DNA of 6,692 nt from Chloroflexota bacterium. Lineage in GTDB: Bacteria > Chloroflexota > Dormibacteria > CF-121. The notes below the pieces were generated by a model. The model made no database searches and was not told the origin of the DNA. It worked only from the letters and a program-made list of their open reading frames with translations. Location: NCBI GenBank assembly GCA_005882525.1, contig VBGO01000113.1, positions 1-6,692 on the forward strand, written 5' to 3'. Made by a program: the position numbers and the translations under genes. Shown here piece by piece: positions 1-5,350 of the stretch (the first letter of the stretch is position 1; each line of letters begins with the position of its first letter).

Positions 1-338
1 TGGCCGCCAACGCGGTGACCGATGCGCTGCGCCGGCGCCGGCCGGTGGTGTCGCTCGATGGGATGCTGCAGCCGCCGCCCAGCGCCGGGTCAGACCCGCA
101 GGATGTGGCCACCCGGCACGACCTGCAGCGGGCCGTCCGTCACGCCATCGCGAGCCTGCCGCCACATTACCGTGACACGATCGCCCTACAGGCCTTCGGC
201 GAGCTCAGCTATGACGAGATCGCGAAGGCGCTCGACATTCCGCTCGGGACCGTCATGTCGCGCCTGAACGGTGCCAAACGGCTGCTGCGCGAGCGGCTCG
301 GGGACCTGGTGCGGAGCGAAGAGGCGAATACGGCATGA
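1..338 (+). CDS. ECF-type RNA polymerase sigma factor, 3' part (partial at window start)
   Basis: The reading frame (codons from position 3) is open to the left edge, so the start and the sigma-2 core lie outside the window. The visible ~111 residues begin at the end of region 2.4 (DALRRRRPVVSLD, the basic stretch typical of ECF factors just before the linker). A linker of about 25 residues follows, then a complete sigma region 4 (about nt 129-308). Region 4 starts with SLPPHYRDTIALQAF and carries the helix-turn-helix LSYDEIAKALDIPLGTVMSR, which would bind the -35 element. Family knowledge: such factors direct RNA polymerase to stress or envelope regulons and are held inactive by a membrane anti-sigma encoded next door, which fits the following gene. 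The stop codon overlaps an ATG in an ATGA arrangement. A GTG at 15 is an internal codon, not the true start. Confidence 0.93.
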   Translation, partial: AANAVTDALRRRRPVVSLDGMLQPPPSAGSDPQDVATRHDLQRAVRHAIASLPPHYRDTIALQAFGELSYDEIAKALDIPLGTVMSRLNGAKRLLRERLGDLVRSEEANTA

Positions 339-382
339 ACTCGATCCGTTTGAGCAGACAGAGGGTGTCTCCCGAATGTTGA
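335..382 (+). promoter_or_regulatory. 15-codon mini-ORF linking sigma and anti-sigma genes (possible translational coupling)
   Basis: An ATG at 335-337 overlaps the sigma-factor stop (ATGA) and opens a 15-residue frame, MNSIRLSRQRVSPEC, closed by TGA at 380-382. That TGA lies four bases beyond the ATG at 376 that begins the anti-sigma gene, in the arrangement ATGTTGA. Ribosomes ending on sigma could re-initiate here and then again on the anti-sigma. The overlaps are seen; translation of the mini-ORF is inference. It could simply be chance spacing. Confidence 0.35.
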
Positions 383-1215
383 GTCATGCAACGACCCGCG
401 ACTGGCTGATCCCGTACGCCGACGGCATGCTGGCCTCCGATGAACGCCGCCGAATCGACGGGCACCTGGCCGGCTGCGCCGCCTGCGCCGCCGAGCTGCG
501 GCAGGTTCGCGAGCTGAACCTGTTGCTGGTGACGCTCCCCGCCGCTCCGCCGGTCGCCTTCGCTCCCTTCTGGTTGAAGCTTCAGGCCGTGCTGCCCCTA
601 CGGCGGAGCTTGCGCATCCCCACGCTCCGCAGCTATCGCCGGCTCGGCCTGGCGCTCGCGATGGCGACGGTGGCCGCCCTGGCGGCGGCCGGCTCCGCCC
701 TGGCCGCGCCGGCCGCGCTCCCCGACAACCCGCTGTATCCCATCAAGCAGCTCGAAGAGAGTGTCCGGATCGCCTTCACGCCGGCCCATGATCGGCTGAC
801 CTACCAGCTGCAGCTGGCAAACGAGCGGCTGCGCGAAGCCCGGGCGATGGCGGGCGACCACAAGCCGTTGCTCGCCAAAAGCAGCCTGCGCGCCTTCCGG
901 GTCATCGTCGATGACGCCGCCGCGGCGCTCAAGAATCCGGCTGACCCGAAGGTGGCCAAGGATGCCCTGCGGACGCTGCGCGTGCAGCTCGCCGCGGTGG
1001 AGCGCGACAATGCCAATCGCGGGGAGGATGACCGGGACGTCAAGCAGCTGGTTGCTGACGCCAGCCGCGAGCTCGATCGAATCGAGCAGCCGGAAACCGT
1101 CGGGGTGCCATCGACGATCGTCGTTGGCGAGCAGGCGACGCCGGATCCGACCCCGCGGTCGACGCCGCGGCCGACCCCCCGACCGGCGCCGTCCGACCGC
1201 GAGCACAGCGACTAA
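376..1215 (+). CDS. Membrane anti-sigma factor with N-terminal zinc finger (zf-HC2) and DUF5667-like domain
   Basis: A 279-residue protein, the likely cognate inhibitor of the sigma factor immediately upstream. Start choice: ATG 376, with AGAGGG 11 nt before it. The frame is open further upstream but there overlaps the sigma gene. Residues 8-41 form the anti-sigma zinc finger, with H30, C34 and C37 in HLAGCAACAAEL. A basic/aromatic linker leads to one hydrophobic Ala-rich segment at about 90-111, a single transmembrane helix. Beyond it, PDNPLYPIKQLEESVRIAFT (about 116-135) and the following charged helices match the DUF5667 pattern seen in extracytoplasmic parts of such proteins. The last ~25 residues are Pro/Arg/Thr-rich with three tandem TPR[S/P] units (nt 1150-1185) and a polar end. 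Expected topology: zinc finger in the cytoplasm, helical and proline-rich part outside. The stimulus is unknown. The DUF5667 assignment is from memory of its motif, not a search. Confidence 0.87.
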   Translation: MLSHATTRDWLIPYADGMLASDERRRIDGHLAGCAACAAELRQVRELNLLLVTLPAAPPVAFAPFWLKLQAVLPLRRSLRIPTLRSYRRLGLALAMATVAALAAAGSALAAPAALPDNPLYPIKQLEESVRIAFTPAHDRLTYQLQLANERLREARAMAGDHKPLLAKSSLRAFRVIVDDAAAALKNPADPKVAKDALRTLRVQLAAVERDNANRGEDDRDVKQLVADASRELDRIEQPETVGVPSTIVVGEQATPDPTPRSTPRPTPRPAPSDREHSD

Positions 1216-1257
1216 CTGGTCCACTGATGCCGGCAAAGCCCCGCTAGACTTGATCAG
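1216..1257 (+). promoter_or_regulatory. Possible leaderless promoter of the NUDIX gene
   Basis: The 42-nt gap has no Shine-Dalgarno sequence before GTG 1258. Instead TAGACT (1245-1250), a match to the TANNNT -10 pattern, ends seven bases before the GTG. That spacing would place transcription start on the start codon itself. No convincing -35 hexamer is visible at 16-18 nt upstream, so this is a weak prediction. Read-through from the anti-sigma gene is the alternative. No intrinsic terminator is seen in the gap. Confidence 0.3.
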
Positions 1258-1860
1258 GTGGGCGCGCGTGAAGATGTCCTCGTCGTGCCGCGAAGCGCAC
1301 TGTTCGCGGGCAGCGAGTGGACCGGTTTCCGTGACACGGGGCTCGATGACTTACTCGCCCGGGTGCGGGCGAACTACCGGTTCCGCCCGCGGCGCGAGGT
1401 CGAGGAGGACCCGGACGATCCGCAGATCATTCCCTATGTCGTCTTTCGGCACGACGACCGCTACTTCCTGACGCACCGGCTACGCCGCTCCAGCGAACGC
1501 CGGCTCCGCCACCTCTACTCGCTTGGTGTGGGTGGGCATATCAATCCCGAGGACGTCGCCGGCGCCGCTGACCCGATCGATGCCGGTCTTCGGCGCGAAT
1601 GGGAAGAGGAGGTCGTTTACAGTGGTGACTTCTCGACCCGGCTGCTTGGGGCGATCAACGATCAGACGACACCGGTCGGCCGGGTGCACGTCGGCCTGAT
1701 CTTCCTGGTCGAAGGGGACCGGCCCGAGATCTCGATCCGCGAGGTCGACAAGCTGGCCGGCCGGCTGTTTCCGCTTGACGCCATGCGCAGCTATTACCTG
1801 GACATGGAGTCCTGGTCGCAGCTGATCTTCGATTATCTGACGGGCGTGCCGGTCGCCTAG
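1258..1860 (+). CDS. NUDIX-family hydrolase, COG4112-like predicted phosphoesterase
   Basis: A 200-residue protein probably hydrolysing a nucleoside-diphosphate-linked substrate; the actual substrate is unknown. The N-terminus (REDVLVVPRSALF) and the blocks IPYVVFR (58-64), YSLGVGGHINPED (87-99) and TPVGRVHVGLIFLVEG (138-153) are the pattern I associate with the COG4112 group. The NUDIX box core is REWEEEV at 113-119, with E114, E117 and E118 as the metal-binding glutamates. The segment between the GG and RE elements is longer than the classical 23-residue box, and the usual Gly after EEx is Val120, so it is a divergent box. Start: GTG 1258, which gives the expected N-terminus but has no ribosome-binding site. 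The TAG stop lies inside the CCTAGG target duplication of the downstream insertion sequence, yet the C-terminus appears unaltered. It is transcribed toward the insertion sequence, so its mRNA should run into it. Confidence 0.85.
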   Translation: MGAREDVLVVPRSALFAGSEWTGFRDTGLDDLLARVRANYRFRPRREVEEDPDDPQIIPYVVFRHDDRYFLTHRLRRSSERRLRHLYSLGVGGHINPEDVAGAADPIDAGLRREWEEEVVYSGDFSTRLLGAINDQTTPVGRVHVGLIFLVEGDRPEISIREVDKLAGRLFPLDAMRSYYLDMESWSQLIFDYLTGVPVA

Positions 1861-1861
1861 G
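1856..1861. repeat. Left copy of the 6-bp target-site duplication CCTAGG
   Basis: CCTAGG here is repeated at 2985-2990, directly outside both inverted repeats. IS481 itself is known to use NCTAGN targets and duplicate 6 bp, which this fits. Because the sequence is palindromic, the exact limit between target and element end is ambiguous by one or two bases. This copy contains the NUDIX stop codon (1858-1860). Confidence 0.8.
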
Positions 1862-1881
1862 TCGAACAGCTCACAAGATCA
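1862..1881 (+). repeat. Left terminal inverted repeat of the IS
   Basis: TCGAACAGCTCACAAGATCA pairs with the reverse complement of the right end, TTGAACAGCTTCCAAGATGA, at 16 of 20 positions. The conserved blocks are GAACAGCT and CAAGAT. These would be the transposase-binding ends. Confidence 0.85.
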
Positions 1882-1917
1882 CTAGACACCTGGGGAAAAC
1901 TCTCCAGAGATAGCAGC

Positions 1918-1963
1918 GGCGGCCCATCCTTTGGGTGTTCAAAGCCTGAAGGAGGGGACCGCC
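1918..1963 (+). promoter_or_regulatory. Stem-loop sequestering the transposase ribosome-binding site
   Basis: GGCGG (1918-1922) pairs with CCGCC (1959-1963), and CCCATCCT (1923-1930) pairs with AGGAGGGG (1950-1957). One A-G mismatch and a bulged A1958 give 12 pairs out of 13. The right arm contains the whole Shine-Dalgarno sequence, AGGAGGGG, and ends on the base before ATG 1964. The 19-nt loop contains a competing small hairpin, CTTTG (1929-1933) with CAAAG (1940-1944), which overlaps the long stem. A transcript entering from outside the element would carry the full stem. A transcript starting inside the left arm would not. Similar protection is established for IS10, IS50 and IS200; here it is inferred from sequence. 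Confidence 0.65.
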
Positions 1964-2949
1964 ATGACTAATGATGACCTGCTGTACCGCCATCGTGTCC
2001 AGTTGTTTGCCTTGGCCCAAACCCTGGGGGTGAGTCGGGCCTGCCGAGCACTGGGCTATCACCGCTCCAGCTACTACCGCTGGCGGTCCGGGGTGCTGCG
2101 GCACGGGCTGGAGATCCTGCGGCCACGGGAGCGCCGGCCGCCGCGGATGCCCAACCAGGTGCCGCCCTGGTTGGAAGAACGCTTGATCGCCTTCGCGCTT
2201 GGCCATCCGGGGCTGGGGCCGCGGCGGATCGCGGCGCAGCTGGCGCTGCCGATGTGGGGCGGGCTGCGGATCTCGGCCAGCGGCACGCTGAAGGTGCTGC
2301 ACCGGCACGGGCTGCAGACACGGCGTCGACGCTTGGCGCTGGTGGCCGGGTATGCGGCGCCGGCAGAACCCGAGTCCGGCCCGCGCCGCCGCCGCTGCAC
2401 CTCGACGCCAGCAAGCCTGGCGATCTCGTCCAGCTCGATTGCTTTCACATCGGCCGGCTGACGGGGACCAAAGGCCGGGTCTGGCAATACACCGCGATTG
2501 ATGTCGCCAGTGCCTTTGTCTGGGCCGAGGTCCACGTCACGCCACTCAATCCCGCGGTGCGCCACACCAGCGCCCTGGTGCATCGCGTCGCTCGCGATTT
2601 GGCCGCCGCCGGCTGGACCCTGCGCGCCGTCTCCACCGACAACGGCTCCGAGTTTCGAGCGGCGCCCTTCAGCCAGGCGGTGCAGCAGCACGGCGCGGCG
2701 CACCGCTTCATCCGGGCTGGCCGACCGCAGACCAACGGCTCGGTGGAGCGCGTCCAACGCACCATCCTCGAGGAATGCTGGCGACCCACCTTCGCCCGCT
2801 CGCTGGTGCCCAAGTTCACCGCCCTGCGCCGTGACCTTGACCGCTACCTCGTGTACTACAACTTCGAACGTGGCCATACCGGTCTGCGAACCCGTGGCCA
2901 GGTCCCCGGTACTATCGTCTACGGCGCCAACAAAATGCACCCTCGATGA
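1964..2949 (+). pseudogene. IS481-like DDE transposase, split by a frameshift
   Basis: The 5' frame runs from ATG 1964 (ribosome-binding site AGGAGGGG at 1950-1957) to TGA 2459-2461. It encodes an N-terminal helix-turn-helix (LGVSRACRALGYHRSSYYRW) and a second winged-helix-like block around FALGHPGLGPRRIAAQLAL. The 3' frame, one base back and open from ATG 2254 to TGA 2949, encodes the integrase core: D in QLDCFHIGR (codon 2437), D in STDNGSEF (codon 2638), and E in NGSVERVQRT (codon 2746). The last two are separated by 35 residues, the canonical DD(35)E spacing. The natural join is between VAGYAAP in the first frame and PPPLHLDASKPGD in the second, placing a 1-base loss (or 2-base gain) at about 2345-2398, in a CGC/GCC-rich run. 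IS481 transposases are normally one uninterrupted protein of about 330 residues, so a broken gene is the simplest reading. The catalytic residues are all intact. Confidence 0.82.
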
Positions 2950-2964
2950 GCCGAAACTGTCGCC

Positions 2965-2984
2965 TCATCTTGGAAGCTGTTCAA
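2965..2984 (-). repeat. Right terminal inverted repeat of the IS
   Basis: Complement of the left end at 16 of 20 positions, read inward from 2984. Only 15 bp separate it from the transposase stop (2947-2949). No terminator hairpin lies between the transposase and this end, so transcription may continue antisense into the aminotransferase gene. Confidence 0.85.
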
Positions 2985-2990
2985 CCTAGG
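2985..2990. repeat. Right copy of the 6-bp target-site duplication CCTAGG
   Basis: Identical to 1856-1861. This copy supplies the TAG stop of the minus-strand aminotransferase (complement of 2986-2988). Confidence 0.8.
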
Positions 2991-4356
2991 TCGTCAGGTC
3001 TTTGGCGAGCTCCTCGAAGTTGCGGACGTAGCGCAGCACGTCGTCCTCCGAGTGCTGGACAGACAGCGTCCAGTTTTCCTCGGCACCGGGCGCCATCAGC
3101 ACGCCGCGGTTGCACTGATAGAGCCATGACAGGTAGGCGTACTTCTTGTCGATCGTCAGGTAGTCGCGATAGTTGCGGACCCGTTCCTTGCGATAGGTGA
3201 CGCAGCCGCGCGCCGCCAGCGTGATCGGGTGGAAGGGCAGCTGATAGTCGTTCATGACCTTGCGCAGACCGCCGTCGAGGGCTTCGGAGAGGGCATCGAA
3301 GTGCGAGTACGCCGCGGGCGTCAGGATGGACGTCAACGTGGTTTTCGATGCCGCCATCGTGAGGGGGTTGCCGTTGAAGGTTCCGATCTGCACGACCTTG
3401 TGCTCGTCGATCGTCCCCATGACATCCGCGCGGCCGCCGACCGCGCCGCACGGCAATCCGCCACCAATCGCCTTCGCGAGGGCCACCAGGTCGGGGGTGA
3501 CCCCGAAGCGCTCGGTCGCGCCACCTGCAGCGATGGTGACGCCCGTCTTGACCTCATCAAAGATCAGGAGCGCGCCGTGTCGGTGGGCGAGGTCGCGAAT
3601 CCCCGCCAGGTAGCCATCTTCCGGGAGCACGATCCCGATGTTCATCATCACCGGCTCGACGATGATCGCGGCCACTTCACCGCGATGCTGATCGAGGATG
3701 CGCTCCAGGATCTCGAGGTCGTTGAACGGGACGACGGTGACGAGCTCGACCACGGCCTGGGGGGTGCCGGCGCTGTAGGGCACCGAGACGGGGGCCTCGG
3801 CCGGGCCCATCAAGTCGGATGGCGGCTCCACTGACACGAGCAGCGCGTCGTGGTGGCCGTGGTAGCTGGCTTCGATCTTGATCAGCCGGTCGCGTCCGGT
3901 AAAGCCGCGCGCCAGCCGAACCGCGTCGAGCGTGGATTCCGTGCCACTGTTCGTGAACCGCCATTGCGGCTGCTTGAAGCGCCGTGACAGCTCCTCGGCC
4001 ACCACCGCATCATCGGCAACTGGCTGGGCGAAATGCGTGCCTTTGGCGGCGCGCTCGTTGATCGCCCGGACGATCAGCGGATGGGCGTGCCCGACCGCCA
4101 TGACGCCGAAGCCGTTATGGAAATCGACGTATTCGTTGCCGTCGACGTCCCAGATGCGGCTGCCCTTGCCGCGATCGATGAAGACCGGCTGCGGGGCGGC
4201 ATCCTGGAAGGACGAGGGTACCCCGCGCGGGATGACCTGTTTTGCCTGCTTCCACAGCTGGTCCGACCGCTGCCGCTTGGACCGGAACCGTTCCTCCTCC
4301 TTGGCGATGAGTTCGACGACGCGCCCGGGCGCGATCGGCTCGGCAACAGTACTCAC
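2986..4356 (-). CDS. Class III PLP-dependent aminotransferase (glutamate-1-semialdehyde aminomutase-like)
   Basis: A 456-residue soluble enzyme of fold-type I. Visible family marks: the phosphate-binding turn NSGTES (136-141), the aromatic SYHGHHDALL (164-173), the metal/PLP-contact Asp in IFDEVKTG (D267), the Schiff-base lysine in ALAKAIGGGLP (K295), and QIGTFNGNPLTMAA (323-336). This last block and the SYHGHHD block resemble glutamate-1-semialdehyde 2,1-aminomutase. The genomic setting is not tetrapyrrole synthesis, though, so it is more likely an amine or amino-acid transaminase. Start: GTG at 4356-4354, preceded by GAGGAGGG with 5-nt spacing. The GTG overlaps the TGA of the upstream ureohydrolase (GTGA), so translation is probably coupled. 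It is the last gene of the three-gene operon. Its TAG stop lies in the right target duplication of the IS, and its C-terminus (EELAKDLTT) is uninterrupted. The substrate cannot be told from sequence. Confidence 0.88.
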   Translation of the reverse strand: MSTVAEPIAPGRVVELIAKEEERFRSKRQRSDQLWKQAKQVIPRGVPSSFQDAAPQPVFIDRGKGSRIWDVDGNEYVDFHNGFGVMAVGHAHPLIVRAINERAAKGTHFAQPVADDAVVAEELSRRFKQPQWRFTNSGTESTLDAVRLARGFTGRDRLIKIEASYHGHHDALLVSVEPPSDLMGPAEAPVSVPYSAGTPQAVVELVTVVPFNDLEILERILDQHRGEVAAIIVEPVMMNIGIVLPEDGYLAGIRDLAHRHGALLIFDEVKTGVTIAAGGATERFGVTPDLVALAKAIGGGLPCGAVGGRADVMGTIDEHKVVQIGTFNGNPLTMAASKTTLTSILTPAAYSHFDALSEALDGGLRKVMNDYQLPFHPITLAARGCVTYRKERVRNYRDYLTIDKKYAYLSWLYQCNRGVLMAPGAEENWTLSVQHSEDDVLRYVRNFEELAKDLTT

Positions 4357-5342
4357 GGTTTCCCTCCTCGAGTGTGCTTCACGGCCAGAGCCGAGATTGC
4401 TTCGAGCATACAGCGGTTGGCGTTTTGCGATGTGATCTCTGCATGGTCGTGCGGCGGGGAGACCTCTACCACGTCCATTCCGACCAATTTCGTTCGCAAC
4501 GCGATCTTGCGGACGGCGCGCAACAGGTCGGCGGGCTGCATGCCACCCGGCTCCGGCGTCCCGGTGCCGGGTGCGAACCCGGGATCGAGCACGTCGATGT
4601 CGACCGACAGATAGATGAATTCCGGCCCGTCCAGCGCCTGCTCGATCGCCTCGCCGATCACGGTGTCCACGCCTCGGTCGAGCAGCTCGCCCATCAGGTG
4701 CCAGCGCATGCCCTGGCGGCCCATCCACTCAAAGACCTCACGCTCGGGCCAGTAGCCGCGCAGCCCGATCTGGACGAAGTTGCGGCCGGGGATCGCCCCC
4801 GATTCGATCAGCCGGCGCATCGGGGTGGCGTGCGAGGCCAGGTTGCCCCAGGTGCTCTTCCCGGTGTCGGCATGGGCGTCGAAGTGGACCAGACCGACCT
4901 TGCCGCGGCCGTAGGCATCGGCGACCGCGGTGGCGGAGGGATAGGTGATCGAATGATCGCCGCCGATGACGATCGGCACGATCTTGCGCGAGGCCACCTC
5001 GGCAACCCGGATGCGGATCGCCTCGTGTGCCTGGTCGGTCATCCCTGGATAGCAGACCGCGTCGCCATAGTCGATGACCTTCAGGACGTCAAACGGCGCA
5101 ATTTCGAGGTCCAGGTGCCAGCTGGGCGGCTGATAATTCGCCACCCGAACGGCCCGAGGACCAAAGCGGGCGCCCGGCCGGTAGGTCGTGCCGTCGTCCC
5201 AGGGAGCGCCGACGATGGCGACGTCCGGATGCCACCGGTCGAGCTCCTCGGGCTCGGACAGCATCCGGACTTTCATGAAGGTGGCTGGACCCAGGTATTG
5301 TGGCCCGTCGACCTGAGCGTCGAGATTCGGTGTCTGTGGCAT
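4353..5342 (-). CDS. Agmatinase-family ureohydrolase (guanidino-compound amidinohydrolase)
   Basis: A 329-residue enzyme of the arginase/agmatinase fold that removes urea from a guanidino substrate using a binuclear metal centre, usually Mn. All metal ligands are visible: H130 in IGGDHSITYPS; D155, H157 and D159 in HFDAHADTG; D248 and D250 in YLSVDIDVLDP (which ends with D253). The end contains VEVSPPHDHAEIT, typical of agmatinase-like members rather than arginases. The block following DAHAD reads SHATPMRR (170-177) where many characterised agmatinases and guanidinobutyrases have HGT, so the substrate is uncertain: agmatine, guanidinobutyrate, another guanidino acid or guanidine. Start: ATG at 5342-5340 after GAAGGA, 8 nt past the stop of the upstream oxidoreductase. 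Its TGA overlaps the aminotransferase GTG. An upstream in-frame extension would run into the neighbouring gene and has no support. Confidence 0.9.
   Translation of the reverse strand: MPQTPNLDAQVDGPQYLGPATFMKVRMLSEPEELDRWHPDVAIVGAPWDDGTTYRPGARFGPRAVRVANYQPPSWHLDLEIAPFDVLKVIDYGDAVCYPGMTDQAHEAIRIRVAEVASRKIVPIVIGGDHSITYPSATAVADAYGRGKVGLVHFDAHADTGKSTWGNLASHATPMRRLIESGAIPGRNFVQIGLRGYWPEREVFEWMGRQGMRWHLMGELLDRGVDTVIGEAIEQALDGPEFIYLSVDIDVLDPGFAPGTGTPEPGGMQPADLLRAVRKIALRTKLVGMDVVEVSPPHDHAEITSQNANRCMLEAISALAVKHTRGGKP
4362..4369 (-). promoter_or_regulatory. Ribosome-binding site fixing the aminotransferase start
   Basis: GAGGAGGG on the minus strand, five bases before the GTG at 4356. It lies within the last codons of the ureohydrolase gene. 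It rules out the longer reading frame that extends upstream to 4728 inside that gene. Confidence 0.75.
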
Positions 5343-5350
5343 TTGTCCTT

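Larger units (their letters stand above)
1862..2984 (+). mobile_element. IS481-family-like insertion sequence, about 1123 bp
   Basis: Complete element between two CCTAGG direct repeats. Length, single DDE transposase gene, N-terminal helix-turn-helix and CTAG-type target all fit the IS481 family (family knowledge). The termini are imperfect inverted repeats of about 20 bp. It carries no passenger gene. A strong stem-loop precedes the transposase, and the transposase frame is broken near 2345-2398, so autonomous transposition is doubtful unless the break is a sequencing error or is bypassed by frameshifting. It lies between the 3' ends of two convergent genes and interrupts neither. Base composition resembles its neighbours. 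Confidence 0.88.

Noticed and set aside
1150..1185. Tandem TPR[S/P] coding repeats as a possible mobile or phase-variable repeat
   Set aside because: Only three units with varied codons; better explained as a proline-rich extracytoplasmic tail of the anti-sigma protein.
598..1236. Minus-strand frame of 212 residues across the anti-sigma gene
   Set aside because: Antisense to a gene with a zinc finger, transmembrane segment and family-like domain; Arg-rich low-complexity protein.
2074..2940. Long minus-strand open frame (288 residues) opposite the transposase
   Set aside because: It lies antisense to clear transposase domains, has Arg/Gly/Ala-rich low-complexity composition typical of antisense frames in high-GC DNA, and shows no recognisable motif.
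1856..2990. CCTAGG as part of the inverted repeats rather than a target duplication
   Set aside because: Being palindromic it fits both readings. But it also forms the stop codons of both flanking genes and matches the known NCTAGN target, so duplication is the better explanation; a one- or two-base ambiguity in element ends remains.
4357..4728. N-terminal extension of the aminotransferase frame into the ureohydrolase gene
   Set aside because: The extension is Arg/Ala/Gly-rich, overlaps the ureohydrolase in another frame, and a strong ribosome-binding site with GTG at 4356 gives the normal family length.
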